A DNA stretch of 64,000 nt from NCBI RefSeq assembly GCF_031846185.1, contig NZ_JAVRIF010000013.1, positions 6,568 through 70,567 on the forward strand, written 5' to 3'. The translations under genes and the position numbers were made by a program. This document shows positions 34,869 through 45,241 of this stretch, one piece after another (positions within the stretch are counted from its first letter, which is position 1; every line of letters begins with the position of its first letter). The notes under the pieces were generated by a model that made no database searches, was not told the origin of the DNA, and saw only the letters and a program-made list of their open reading frames with translations. The DNA is from Thalassotalea_H castellviae (GTDB lineage Bacteria > Pseudomonadota > Gammaproteobacteria > Enterobacterales > Alteromonadaceae).

Positions 34869-35534
34869 TTAGAACATTTGTGTATATGCAAATTTTAGCG
34901 TCAAGATACCATAACTTATTAGTAATAACGCCATAGTTTTTCTAAAATAATTATTTTGCATTAATAGCTTTATAAAAGTAAAACCAAATGAAACCGTCAA
35001 TAACGCAGGTAAAGTACCAAGCCCAAAAAACATCATGATCAAACCTCCTTTTATTGCGTTGCCGCTGGCTAAAGACCAGGTTAATGTTGAATAAACTAAA
35101 CCACATGGTAACCAACCCCATAAGGTACCTAAAAGGAAAGATTTCTTTACACTCTTTATCGGAATTATCTTTTTACTTAAAGGCGATAAGTGTTGCCAAA
35201 GGTGTTTACCAATTACTTCAACTTTTGATATCCATAATAACCATTGACCAATGTATAATCCGAGCAAGATTAAAAAAATACCGGCAATAATTTTTAAAGT
35301 GACAATAGGAAATCCTAAGTGTTTAATTGCGAGTGAGCCGGTTAAACCTGCGATAGCACCTATCAAAGAATACGAAAATATTCGCCCTACGTTATAGCTT
35401 AATATAAAGGGGGTTTTGTTTATTTGTTGCGGTAATGCAGACGTAAGCATGGTGGTAATGCCTCCACACATCGCAATACAATGACCACCACCTAATAAAC
35501 CGATGACGAAGGCTGATAGAAAATCTAATTCCAT
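34869..35534 (-). CDS. SafE/DsbD-like sulfite-exporter-family membrane protein
   Basis: This 221-residue protein has about six membrane helices. It starts with FVIGLLGGGHCIAMCGGITTML, the conserved GHCxxMCGG motif of the TauE/SafE, DsbD_2-like group. A second conserved element is GTLWGWLPCGLVYSTL. In many gammaproteobacteria this gene lies between the cbb3 oxidase assembly genes (ccoG to ccoS) and fnr, and has been linked to metal or cytochrome maturation. Here the cco genes are absent and only the fnr neighbour remains. Transported substrate unknown. Confidence 0.8.
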   Translation of the reverse strand: MELDFLSAFVIGLLGGGHCIAMCGGITTMLTSALPQQINKTPFILSYNVGRIFSYSLIGAIAGLTGSLAIKHLGFPIVTLKIIAGIFLILLGLYIGQWLLWISKVEVIGKHLWQHLSPLSKKIIPIKSVKKSFLLGTLWGWLPCGLVYSTLTWSLASGNAIKGGLIMMFFGLGTLPALLTVSFGFTFIKLLMQNNYFRKTMALLLISYGILTLKFAYTQMF

Positions 35535-35606
35535 ACAAAGACAATATCTTTCACTGACAATCTTGGCTGGAGGTTAACATTATTCATCACAGGTAAAAAC
35601 TATTTA

Positions 35607-36686
35607 TCACGTTTCAAAGGTTCCTAAAGAATGTTTAACGACATAAAATAAACAATCATTTTTGGCGATAAACTTGTTTGTTGTTGCTTTAAATATTCTC
35701 AAATGAGTTGCACAGACTAATTGATTGTCTCGTAAAGTGAAAAATTCGTCGATAACGTTTTCTTGATCTTCATTTAATAATTGCAAATTTTTTAACCCTT
35801 TTGAATCTAACCAACCTAGCATTTGACCTTGATGAGCGCCACCATAATTAAATTGCTCAATATTATCTAATAACGTCACACCACATTCACCTTCATAGTG
35901 ATGGCTATAGGTTAGTTCTACATTGTTTTTTAACGTTAACCGTAAGGGTTTACAAATTATCTCAACGGATTTTTTTTGTGGGTAATTAACGTTTGGCGGA
36001 CATTCAGCGATGTTTTGTATTCCTTCAAAAGCGACTTCATGCGCTTGTTCGTCATTACTGCCTCCACACTCAATTGTTATGGTTGGACAACTAAAAGCTT
36101 GTTCAGTTAATGCGCCTATTTGTAAGCCTGATAAAATTACCGCATCGCAAAAAAATGAAGTTAACGCGATTTCTTTCATTGATAACGTCGGCGATACAGC
36201 AAAAGCAGGACTTGAACCCGAACAGTTATGTAAGTCAACGACGAATTCAGGGGTTACTTCTCTAATGGCTTCTTCAATGAGTCGAGCTCGAGCATAGTAA
36301 CCATCATTTCGTGAAATACCAAAACAGCGATTTAGATCAATTCCATGCGGTAAAAAACGTTGACTTAGTAACGGGCTGGCATTCGCGGCCTCTACTGAAC
36401 AAATAATAAACCTAATATTCGTTTGCGGTGTCGGTAATTCCCCTAAGGAAGTCAACCAACGGTGAATGGCAATTAATCCTGATGGTTCATTACCATGTAA
36501 TAAAGTGACAATAACACGACATTTATCAACATGTTTACCGGCTACATCAATCACGGTTGGTACATCTAATGATAATAAAAACTGTTTAAAGTCAGCTTTA
36601 AGCGTAATTGGCTCTGGGTTATTTAAATATTCAATGTCATAAAAATCTATATTCATATGTTTTTTATTATCACTAAGTAATATCAT
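35607..36686 (-). CDS. Succinylglutamate desuccinylase/aspartoacylase (AstE) family metallohydrolase
   Basis: This 359-residue zinc carboxypeptidase-like protein has the metal motif LLHGNEPSG (His and Glu), then LNRCFG and the third ligand in DLHNCSGSS. A catalytic Glu candidate follows in TITIECGGSNDEQAH. AstE completes arginine succinyltransferase catabolism, but no other ast genes lie here. It is also longer than E. coli AstE (322), so another N-acyl amide may be the substrate. An internal ATG at 36656 is an alternative start; neither start has a strong ribosome site. Confidence 0.75.
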   Translation of the reverse strand: MILLSDNKKHMNIDFYDIEYLNNPEPITLKADFKQFLLSLDVPTVIDVAGKHVDKCRVIVTLLHGNEPSGLIAIHRWLTSLGELPTPQTNIRFIICSVEAANASPLLSQRFLPHGIDLNRCFGISRNDGYYARARLIEEAIREVTPEFVVDLHNCSGSSPAFAVSPTLSMKEIALTSFFCDAVILSGLQIGALTEQAFSCPTITIECGGSNDEQAHEVAFEGIQNIAECPPNVNYPQKKSVEIICKPLRLTLKNNVELTYSHHYEGECGVTLLDNIEQFNYGGAHQGQMLGWLDSKGLKNLQLLNEDQENVIDEFFTLRDNQLVCATHLRIFKATTNKFIAKNDCLFYVVKHSLGTFET

Positions 36687-36903
36687 TAACGGATTGTTTT
36701 TATTGATTAAAAGTTAATATTATAGTTATCAACGGACACTTTGACGTGTAAAAACAATTCATTATTATGTAGAAATAACAGGCACTATTTAAGTTTCTAT
36801 TATCTGCTTTGTTAACGAGCAGATAGCATGTCATACTCAAAGGTGGAACTTGTTGATTAAGGTCAATAAATTTTTATTAAACCATTTTAGTAAAAGGATA
36901 TTC

Positions 36904-37827
36904 ATGCAAGAACTCGTCATTCAAGCGTTATCACAGATTGAACGATTTGTGATCGGTAAACCTGAACAAGTCAAATTAGCACTAGCCTGTTTACTAGCAA
37001 AAGGGCATTTATTGATTGAAGATTTACCCGGTATGGGAAAAACGACTTTAGCCCATGTATTAGCGTCTTCAGTAGGGTTAAATTATCAACGAGTTCAATT
37101 TACCAGCGATTTGTTGCCTGCTGATGTTATAGGCGTGTCAATTTTCGATACAGAAAAACATACGTTTACCTTGCACAAAGGGCCTATTTTTAACCAAGTC
37201 GTTTTAGCCGATGAAATCAATCGAGCCAGCCCTAAGACACAAAGTGCGTTATTAGAAGCGATGGAAGAAAATAGTGTTAGTCTTGATGGCTGCACGCATT
37301 CTTTACCCAGACCTTTTTTTGTCATTGCAACACAAAACCCATTATTTCATGCAGGAACTTATCCCTTGCCAGAATCTCAACTAGATCGTTTTATGATGAG
37401 AATTTCATTAGGCTTCCCAGATAAAAAGGCGGAACAACAAATATTAAAATCTGCCAATATTTCGTTAAATTATGAGGAAATACATTCGATTATTTCCCTA
37501 GAAAAATTACAAACAATACAAAAACAAATCAGTAATCTTTATGTTTCAGATCCGGTTATCGATTATGTTATTGCGTTATTTGAACATTCTCGCAGTGGCC
37601 AATTAGCCGTAAATCCGTTATCACCTAGAGCAGGCAAAGCGCTGATCGCTGCAGCGAAGGCTTGGGCATTTATTGATAATCGAGATCATGTCCTTCCTGA
37701 CGATATTAAATCAGTGTTTAGTGCCGTCTGTGAACATAGAATGGTTGGGCGTCAAATGACCGGTCACGAATCATTCTCAACACAAATACTGAGTACAGTT
37801 GATAGCGCATCATTTTTCAGTGATTAA
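36904..37827 (+). CDS. MoxR family AAA+ ATPase
   Basis: MoxR ATPases act as chaperones in assembling or activating cofactor-containing or surface complexes. The frame opens at 36850, but AAGGA at 36894-36898 supports the ATG at 36904, giving 307 residues. It has Walker A (EDLPGMGKTTLAHVLA), Walker B (VVLADEINRASPKTQ), sensor 1 (IATQNPLFHAGTYPLPESQLDRF) and a C-terminal lid. It is the first gene of a three-gene cluster with a DUF58 protein and a transglutaminase, a widely conserved trio. Confidence 0.92.
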   Translation: MQELVIQALSQIERFVIGKPEQVKLALACLLAKGHLLIEDLPGMGKTTLAHVLASSVGLNYQRVQFTSDLLPADVIGVSIFDTEKHTFTLHKGPIFNQVVLADEINRASPKTQSALLEAMEENSVSLDGCTHSLPRPFFVIATQNPLFHAGTYPLPESQLDRFMMRISLGFPDKKAEQQILKSANISLNYEEIHSIISLEKLQTIQKQISNLYVSDPVIDYVIALFEHSRSGQLAVNPLSPRAGKALIAAAKAWAFIDNRDHVLPDDIKSVFSAVCEHRMVGRQMTGHESFSTQILSTVDSASFFSD

Positions 37828-37859
37828 AACGTTTAACTCATCATGGATGCTCATAAGCT

Positions 37860-38849
37860 ATGTTACGTAAGTTAAGTCGATTAATTAAACAATTTTTCAC
37901 TAAAAAGTTTGATACTTGGTTGAATCAACGTATGCCAAGTCAGCCTAATCATAAGCTTGCACAAAGAAATATCTTTATTTTGCCTAGCCGATTTGGTCTT
38001 GCTTTCATCTTTTTTATCGTTTTGCTTTTTATTTTAGGAACCAATTATCAAAATAACCTCATCATTCTTTTGAGTTATTTATTTACGAGTTTATTTATCA
38101 CAACCATGTTTTATAGTTTTTTTAATATGGCGGGTTTACAGGTGGACGGTAATGGTATTTATTTTGGGTTTGTTGATGAAAAAATTATCATTCCTATTAA
38201 TATTTCAGCTCAGCAATATAAACAATCTTTTACTTTCTCCTTTTCAGAACAAAAACCTATCTCAGTGGCTTCAATCAAAGATAAAAAAAACGTAACCATC
38301 CCTGTAAAATATAAAACTCGAGGGGAAAAACACCTTGGTCGTTTAATTATTGTTAGTGAATATCCTTTAGGTCTATTCAAATGTTGGACAAAATTAAAGT
38401 TTGATATTAGCGTGATCTGCTTTCCCAAAGCGCTTGAGTGCCAATCCTATTCTAACAACAATATCAGCGCTCCGCTTGAAGATAATTTAGCGGTTGAAAG
38501 TAGTGTATTAACAAAAGGTGACGACTTTTATGATTTAAAGCGTTATCAACGCGGAGAGCCTTTAAGTCAAGTTGCTTGGAAACAAGTGGCCAAAAGGAAT
38601 ATTTGGCATACCAAGCAACATAGTGATCCTCATAGTCATGCTTTGATTTTAGATTTTAATGATATGCCAAGTTCAACAGTAGAAAATAAACTCAGTAATC
38701 TGTGCTATTTAGTGCTTCAATATCATCAAAGTGGGGTTGAATTCGGTTTATCGTTACCTGGTCAAAGTCAAGAAGCATTTATTGAAGCGGGTAGTGGACA
38801 AGCGCATGTTAATCAATGTTTAAAAGCGCTGGCAATCTATCATGCTTAA
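37860..38849 (+). CDS. DUF58 domain membrane protein
   Basis: This 329-residue protein has two membrane helices at about 48-65 and 70-90. A DUF58 domain follows with the hallmark DDFYDLKRYQRGEPLSQVAWK near residue 220. The domain belongs to a von Willebrand A-like fold that partners MoxR ATPases. It starts 32 bp after moxR and is followed 56 bp later by the transglutaminase gene. The trio's exact job is unknown; envelope protein processing is the usual proposal. Confidence 0.9.
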   Translation: MLRKLSRLIKQFFTKKFDTWLNQRMPSQPNHKLAQRNIFILPSRFGLAFIFFIVLLFILGTNYQNNLIILLSYLFTSLFITTMFYSFFNMAGLQVDGNGIYFGFVDEKIIIPINISAQQYKQSFTFSFSEQKPISVASIKDKKNVTIPVKYKTRGEKHLGRLIIVSEYPLGLFKCWTKLKFDISVICFPKALECQSYSNNNISAPLEDNLAVESSVLTKGDDFYDLKRYQRGEPLSQVAWKQVAKRNIWHTKQHSDPHSHALILDFNDMPSSTVENKLSNLCYLVLQYHQSGVEFGLSLPGQSQEAFIEAGSGQAHVNQCLKALAIYHA

Positions 38850-38905
38850 TATATTTTACGACTTTAAAATGATAAAAAGTATGTTTGATCAAAAGGATGC
38901 TTAGC

Positions 38906-40978
38906 ATGTTTTCTTTTCGAAGCAATAAAAAAGCTAAAGCTAGCAACCATGCTGAAATTACTTTATCTAATGCCCTGAAGTTGCAATTGATTTTTATTCA
39001 ACTACTTAATTTATCGGCATTAATGACCGAGCTGGCTTTATGGTTTATTTCATTGAGTTTATTATGTTTGCTCTGGCAACTTGCTATATCTTTGCAATAT
39101 ATGGCAAAACCTGCAAATTGGGTAAAAATTTTAGTCTCAATTGTTGGCTGTCTTTTATTAGTTATCTCTGCTAAACATTTAGGGCTTTTATTAGGAATGG
39201 TCCATTTATTGTGTTTGGCTTATTTACTTAAACCATTTGAACTACGCTACCGAAAGGATTTTTATCAGCTCGTTGTCCAAGGCCTTTTTATACTAGCGAC
39301 GGCGTTTATATTTACACAATCAATTTACTTTACCGTGGTAATATTTTGTTTACTAATATTAAACCTAGCATGGTTATTGAATTATTTTTCTAAAGATAAT
39401 CATTTAACTACTCACATCAAGCAAACAGCAAAATTGTTATTGCAAAGTTTACCTCTTGCCATCGTATTATTTATATTTATGCCAAAGCTCTCTCCTTTAT
39501 GGCATGTTCCGCTGGCCAATTCTGCCAAAACCGGCTTAAGTGACGAAGTCACCATAGGTGATATTTCTCGTTTAGCTTTATCAAATGAATTAGCATTTCG
39601 AGTAGAATTTACCGAGACCACGCCAAGTTATCGACAAATGTATTGGCGGGCCATTGTCTTAGATCAATTTGACGGTACGACGTGGCGAAGGAGTAAAAAA
39701 AGTAAACAAGATCTGATTGAACCTGAACAGTCGGTTCAAAATATCGATATAAGTACACCTCAATTATCCTATCAAGTGATAGCTGAGCCTAGTTTCCAAC
39801 GTTGGTTGTATGCGTTAGATGTAGCAAAATTAGAAGACGTTAAACAGAACAAAGTCGTCTTCCAATTGAAAGATCGTACAATTTTAAGCCGTGAAAAAAT
39901 TGCCCAGCCTTTATCATACTCAGTGACGAGTTTGATTGGTAATCCGCCAGCATTATTATCGACCGAAGAAATTCACAATAAATATTTAGCGATTAATCCA
40001 GATACGAATCCATTACTCGTTGGGTTTGGCAAGCAGCTTAAAAGTAAATACGCTGATAACAAACAGCTAATAGAACAGGTGTTAACGACATTTCGACAAG
40101 AAAATTATCGCTATACACTTAACCCGCCAATATTAACCAATAATAGTTTGGATGAGTTTTATTTCGATACAAAAGCAGGTTTTTGTGAACATTATGCCAG
40201 TAGTTTTACCTTTCTGATGCGAGCCGCCGGCATTCCATCAAGAATGGTATTGGGGTATTTAGGCGGCCAATATAATAGCCAAGGTAATTATTTTAGTGTT
40301 TTACAAAGGGATGCGCATGCGTGGAGTGAGGTTTGGTTAGAAAACGAAGGTTGGGTTAGGGTAGATCCTACGGCTTCGGTTGAGCCAAGTCGTGTAGAAC
40401 AAGGGTTTTCACAGCAACTTCTTTTAGAAAAACAATCATTATCAAATAATTTTGACGTTTATAACTACTTTTCAGGTTTTTGGTTGAGTCAATTATTACT
40501 ACAATTTGAAGCGCTTGATTACCTATGGACCAAACTGGTTATAAACTTTACGCAAGAAAAACAAAGTCAGTTATTCACTCGTTGGTTTGGTGAAAATTTT
40601 GACCTTGCTACTGTCTTGGTTATAACAGCTACATTATTCATGGTTGCTATAACTTTTTGGCTCAGGCAGTGGTGGGGTAGAGTCAACACACGGGCACCAC
40701 GTTGGATTTACTATTATCAACAAATTCACAAAAAATTAACTCATATTGGATTAAAGAAAGGTCATGAACAAATAGAAAATAACTTTGTTAAACAAATTGC
40801 TGATTTTGACGTTCATCTTGCAAAAGATTATCAACAACTTATGTCAAGCTTTCAGTCAATTGCATATCAAAGAAATTCTCCTGAGAAACAAGCAAGATTA
40901 ATCACACAAATGAAAACACAATTTCAGCGATTCAATAAACGCATTCACTCATCCATGATTAAAAATAAAAGAAAATAG
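38906..40978 (+). CDS. TgpA-like membrane transglutaminase
   Basis: Starts are possible at 38885 (TTG), 38897 and 38906. The last is best spaced from AAAAGGA, giving 690 residues. About six membrane helices fill residues 20-200, and a periplasmic transglutaminase-like domain follows. The catalytic triad is visible: Cys in KAGFCEHYASSF, His in RDAHAWSEVW, Asp in VRVDPTASV. A further membrane helix near 565-585 (LVITATLFMVAITFWL) precedes a cytoplasmic tail. TgpA of Pseudomonas aeruginosa has the same plan and is essential there. It is the third gene of the MoxR cluster. Confidence 0.9.
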   Translation: MFSFRSNKKAKASNHAEITLSNALKLQLIFIQLLNLSALMTELALWFISLSLLCLLWQLAISLQYMAKPANWVKILVSIVGCLLLVISAKHLGLLLGMVHLLCLAYLLKPFELRYRKDFYQLVVQGLFILATAFIFTQSIYFTVVIFCLLILNLAWLLNYFSKDNHLTTHIKQTAKLLLQSLPLAIVLFIFMPKLSPLWHVPLANSAKTGLSDEVTIGDISRLALSNELAFRVEFTETTPSYRQMYWRAIVLDQFDGTTWRRSKKSKQDLIEPEQSVQNIDISTPQLSYQVIAEPSFQRWLYALDVAKLEDVKQNKVVFQLKDRTILSREKIAQPLSYSVTSLIGNPPALLSTEEIHNKYLAINPDTNPLLVGFGKQLKSKYADNKQLIEQVLTTFRQENYRYTLNPPILTNNSLDEFYFDTKAGFCEHYASSFTFLMRAAGIPSRMVLGYLGGQYNSQGNYFSVLQRDAHAWSEVWLENEGWVRVDPTASVEPSRVEQGFSQQLLLEKQSLSNNFDVYNYFSGFWLSQLLLQFEALDYLWTKLVINFTQEKQSQLFTRWFGENFDLATVLVITATLFMVAITFWLRQWWGRVNTRAPRWIYYYQQIHKKLTHIGLKKGHEQIENNFVKQIADFDVHLAKDYQQLMSSFQSIAYQRNSPEKQARLITQMKTQFQRFNKRIHSSMIKNKRK

Positions 40979-41298
40979 TTAAAAGGTTAAACTCAATATA
41001 TTTGATAAATGGTGTTATTAATAATGTCCAAAATGTCATTGTAAATGGAAAACATGACCATTGTGCTAAACAACCTGTTTCTACTTCAGATTTTAATTTT
41101 CAATCAATTTTATAGATTGAATTGTTGGTAATTTATTGTTTTTATAACAAATAAATATTAATAGGATATTCTTCTTTAAAATAAATACCTTATAAATAAC
41201 CTCACTTACTTTTCACAAAACCATCACATTTGTGGTCTTGCTTAGATATCTGATCGCAGCTAGATTTATAGTTAATGGAATTAATGAAGGTTGAGTTT
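40979..41298. other. 320-bp gap without a recognised feature
   Basis: It separates the TgpA-like gene from the small membrane protein gene. The sequence is AT-rich. It must hold a promoter for the downstream gene, but I see no clear terminator hairpin, RNA gene or coding frame. Confidence 0.5.
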
Positions 41299-41625
41299 AT
41301 GTTTTCTCATTCTGATAGTCGTTTACAATATGACATGGTGAAAATCGTCTCTGTTCTTTCTTATCTGACCGTCATCGGATGGTTAATCGCGTTATGTTTA
41401 TATGGCGATCATAAATCCTCTTTTGCGCGTTTTCACCTTCGACAATCGCTTGGTTTAATTCTTACAGGCGCTATGTTGGCTTTTATCCCATTAATTGGTT
41501 GGTTGCTTTGTCTTGGTGTCATAATGGCCTGGTTTTTAGGTTTATTTCATGCGATTAACGGTCAGCGCAGGTATCTACCTATTGTGGGCAAGTTTTATCA
41601 AACTCATTTTGATTTTATTCAATAA
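41299..41625 (+). CDS. Small DUF4870-like/Tic20-like membrane protein
   Basis: Upstream ATGs exist at 41275 and 41284, but AAGGTTGAG before the ATG at 41299 supports the 108-residue form. Three hydrophobic segments are visible (VLSYLTVIGWLIALCLY, SLGLILTGAMLAFIPLIGWLL and an adjoining CLGVIMAWFLGLFHAI). FARFHLRQSLGL matches the conserved loop of DUF4870/Tic20-type proteins. Function unknown. It sits alone before recC. Confidence 0.7.
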   Translation: MFSHSDSRLQYDMVKIVSVLSYLTVIGWLIALCLYGDHKSSFARFHLRQSLGLILTGAMLAFIPLIGWLLCLGVIMAWFLGLFHAINGQRRYLPIVGKFYQTHFDFIQ

Positions 41626-41749
41626 ATCCAACTACTTTCTTAACGACTACTGTTATTTGAAAGTTTGAGTTTAACGCCAATTCTACTAGTGATCTGTGCC
41701 TCAATATGATTAAATTCATTTAATACTTATTTGATAATTAGGTTGTCTG

Positions 41750-44700
41750 TTGATCTACCTTTATCCCGCCAATAAAATGGAAAATTTATTAGCGCTTGTT
41801 GAAAAAATTCAACAAATTTCTCCTTTACCTGTTTTCTCCAAAGAAGTCTTTATTGTCCAAAATGCGGGCATGCAACACTGGCTCAATATGTCTTTAGCTA
41901 ATAAGCGAGGGATCAGCTTTAATATTGATTACGCGTTACCAGCACAATTCTTATGGGGATTGGTGAGAGCCCTTGTCGATAAAGGCGATGGGGTTGAACA
42001 GTCACCATTTTCTCGAGAAGCTATGTCATGGCGTATCTATGTACTTTTAGGCGAAAATATTGTACTTGAAGATGAAGAATTTTCAGCCGTAACGGGTTAT
42101 TGGTTAAAGCATGATCAAGCTTCGTCACATCATTTAAATAAAAATTTTACTAAGCAAGAAAATTTAAAGCGTTATCAATTAGCCTGTCAACTCGCCGATT
42201 TATTTGAGCAATACCTTGTGTTTCGACCTGATTGGATTGATGCTTGGCAAGCAGGTAAATTTTCTCAATCAGTTTTGGCCGAATTAAATGAATCTTGTTT
42301 TAAAGATAATTTTCACACATTAGAAAAATGGCAAGCTAAATTATGGCAATTTTTGGTCGCAGAGCAAGATTACAACCCACTTAACTTACTAGAAAAAGCT
42401 CAAGATAACTTAGCAAATCATGCTCATTTAATTCCAAAGCGTATTTGTTTATTTGGCATTAACGCCATGGCTCCTATGTGGTTATCTTTTATTAATGCTT
42501 TAAGCGATGTGACAGAGGTTCATTTTTTTCATTTGAATCCTTGTGTCGATTATTGGGGGGATATTTTAAGTGAAAAACAAGCCATAAAAAATAGTGAACG
42601 ATGGACCGCTGACCATCAATTAAATAATGACTCAGTTGGTAATCCATTATTAGCGAACCTTGGTCAACAAGGCCGTGAATTTCTTGTGCTATTACAACAA
42701 TATTCTACAGTAAATATTGATGCGTTTGAAAAAACAGCTCAACAACGAAATTCAACACCACCATCGGTACTTGCCCATATTCAAGACGATATTTTAACAC
42801 TTTTTGATAGACGGTCATCTCCTACTCATTTACAAGATGATTCTATAGTCATCACCAGTGCCCATAGTGCCTTACGTGAAGTGCAAGGGTTACATGATTG
42901 GTTATTACATCAATTTAATGAGGACGATGAGTTAACCCCAAAAGACGTATTAGTTATGTGTCCGCAAGTAGAAACATACGCGCCATATGTCAATGCCGTG
43001 TTTGCTAGGGGATGGCAAGAATTAGACAATGATATTCCACCATTGCCATGTTCTATTTCAGATCGAACGGCAAAAGATTCTGAGCCACTGGTAGCTGCCT
43101 TTTCAGAGCTGTTAACGTTACCTGACAGTCGTTTTCAAGTAAGTCAAATACTTGCTTGGTTAAGACTACCGGCTATGCAAACTAAGTTTGGTATACAAGT
43201 TGAAGAAATTGAAAAATATAGTTTATGGATTGAACATGCTTGTATCCATTGGGGATTAAACGTTGCACATAAGCAGAGTATTTTAGGTGTTGAATCTATC
43301 GGGGAACAATTTACTTGGCAATATGGTTTACGGCGTTTATTAACTGGTTTTGCTTTTTCAGATCAAGACACGATCTATGAAAATCAATTGGTTTTAGCAG
43401 ACGTTGAAGGAAGTGATGCAATAGCATTGGGTAAATTAATGCTCATTATTGAACAATTACAATACTTTACACATACGTTAAATACTCCTAGAACCCCACA
43501 AGATTGGCATCAATTTTTACTCACTTTCATTGAACAGATTTTTGAAACCAACCAAGACGATAACTTTAATACTATTTTTTCCGCAATTGAATTATTTGTT
43601 GAATATTGTCAACACGCTAATTTTGATCAAAAAATTGAATTAACGATTTTACGAGAATTTTTAGATGCTCATTTTAGCCAACCAGAGCCAGGCCGACAGT
43701 TTATGGTTGGGCAGGTGACGTTCTGCTCAATGTTACCCATGAGAAGTATCCCTTTTAAAGTTGTAGCTATTTTAGGGCTAAATGATGGTGAATACCCTCG
43801 TCAAAGACCACCATTGGGCTTTGACCTTATGTCACTCTCTTCAAGCCGAGTTGGTGACCGTTCCCGACGGGGCGATGATCGTTATTTATTTCTTGAAGCT
43901 ATTATATCGGCAAGACAAGCGTTATATCTTAGTTATCAAGGTCGTAGCATTAAAAATAACAACCCGAAACAACCTTCGCTCGTGCTAAAAGAATTAATGG
44001 ATTATCTTGAACATGCTTTCGGCTGGTCATTATTAACCGATAATACAGACAATCTCCGTCAATTAGCCATGCAGCCTTATAGTGAAAAAAACTATCTCGG
44101 TAAATACGCAGGATTTGATGAAAAGTGGTTAACGTTATCACCCCTGCGACAGTTAAATAAGCAAGCGACATCAGATAGTTTGCTGATAAAAGATGTGTCT
44201 GATAAAGAAGACAGTTTGGCTGTTAATGGATTGAACCTAACGGTTAGCGTTCATGAGCTTACACGGTTTTTTATTCATCCTTCTCGATTTTTTGCTCAAA
44301 GTAAGTTATCGCTTTATCTCGATAACCAAACAGAAACACTGCAAGATACAGAGCCTTTTGATAGTGATCATTTATCCCGATACCTGTTTAAAGAGAAAAT
44401 ATTAAATGGTTTAATCAGTCCTACGACTGAAGATTCCCACTTACAAGACATAGCGTTAAGTGAAGATGGGCAAACTAGCATCAACTTTTTAGAAAATATT
44501 AAGCAGGAGGCGAGTTTATCGGGTAAGTTTCCACAATTACCACATCAAGATGTTCAGCTAGAAAAGTTAATTGGTGATAGCATTTATTTTGTTGATTATG
44601 TTAAAGCGCATTGTTTAGCTGATATCACCACAATGAATCTTACTTTGACTCTACCTATTCTTGTTAATAATGAACAGGGCACTCAAGAAAAGATTGTTGA

Positions 44701-45241
44701 GATTGAGACAAAAATACAGATATGTGACGATAAACTTGTGCAGTTTCGTAGTAGTTCACCAAAAATGAAAGACTTTTTAGGTTTATATTTTAATTTATTG
44801 ATTGTTGAGGTGTGGCTGGAAAATAATGAAATTGATCAAGCGGTTGATGAAGAAACACAAGCATTAAACCGTTTACTCAGAAATATAAAATCTAGTCATG
44901 GTTTTTATTTTAAAAGTAACGATAAAAAAACTCTCCAATATTATTACCCGGTAATTGATAACCCTCGACAACAACTCAGTCAATTATTATTGATCTTTAT
45001 TCAAGGTCAGTCACAAGCCCTGTTACTAAATAGTGATATAGCGCATTTATTTTATAAAACAAACGATTTTAACCAGCAACAATTTGAACAATTTTGGAAT
45101 GACGATTACAACAAACAAGCATTTGGTCAAGACCCATATATTGAATTTTTTTGGCCTCAATGCCCAGATTTTTCTGAAATCCAAGCACAATTAATGATGG
45201 TATATGACGTAATAATAAATCAATTGCAGCAGGTGAAATAA
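41750..45241 (+). CDS. recC: Exodeoxyribonuclease V gamma subunit
   Basis: RecC recognises Chi and splits the duplex in the RecBCD helicase-nuclease, which repairs double-strand breaks and degrades foreign DNA. The 1163-residue protein starts with TTG at 41750, seven bases after AGG. Its first residues (MIYLYPANKMENLLALV) line up with the start of E. coli RecC, so the later ATG at 41777 is less likely. Also visible are the helicase-like EVQGLHDWLL motif and VGQVTFCSMLPMRSIPFKVV near residue 660. Its stop overlaps the recB ATG by one base. Confidence 0.95.
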   Translation: MIYLYPANKMENLLALVEKIQQISPLPVFSKEVFIVQNAGMQHWLNMSLANKRGISFNIDYALPAQFLWGLVRALVDKGDGVEQSPFSREAMSWRIYVLLGENIVLEDEEFSAVTGYWLKHDQASSHHLNKNFTKQENLKRYQLACQLADLFEQYLVFRPDWIDAWQAGKFSQSVLAELNESCFKDNFHTLEKWQAKLWQFLVAEQDYNPLNLLEKAQDNLANHAHLIPKRICLFGINAMAPMWLSFINALSDVTEVHFFHLNPCVDYWGDILSEKQAIKNSERWTADHQLNNDSVGNPLLANLGQQGREFLVLLQQYSTVNIDAFEKTAQQRNSTPPSVLAHIQDDILTLFDRRSSPTHLQDDSIVITSAHSALREVQGLHDWLLHQFNEDDELTPKDVLVMCPQVETYAPYVNAVFARGWQELDNDIPPLPCSISDRTAKDSEPLVAAFSELLTLPDSRFQVSQILAWLRLPAMQTKFGIQVEEIEKYSLWIEHACIHWGLNVAHKQSILGVESIGEQFTWQYGLRRLLTGFAFSDQDTIYENQLVLADVEGSDAIALGKLMLIIEQLQYFTHTLNTPRTPQDWHQFLLTFIEQIFETNQDDNFNTIFSAIELFVEYCQHANFDQKIELTILREFLDAHFSQPEPGRQFMVGQVTFCSMLPMRSIPFKVVAILGLNDGEYPRQRPPLGFDLMSLSSSRVGDRSRRGDDRYLFLEAIISARQALYLSYQGRSIKNNNPKQPSLVLKELMDYLEHAFGWSLLTDNTDNLRQLAMQPYSEKNYLGKYAGFDEKWLTLSPLRQLNKQATSDSLLIKDVSDKEDSLAVNGLNLTVSVHELTRFFIHPSRFFAQSKLSLYLDNQTETLQDTEPFDSDHLSRYLFKEKILNGLISPTTEDSHLQDIALSEDGQTSINFLENIKQEASLSGKFPQLPHQDVQLEKLIGDSIYFVDYVKAHCLADITTMNLTLTLPILVNNEQGTQEKIVEIETKIQICDDKLVQFRSSSPKMKDFLGLYFNLLIVEVWLENNEIDQAVDEETQALNRLLRNIKSSHGFYFKSNDKKTLQYYYPVIDNPRQQLSQLLLIFIQGQSQALLLNSDIAHLFYKTNDFNQQQFEQFWNDDYNKQAFGQDPYIEFFWPQCPDFSEIQAQLMMVYDVIINQLQQVK

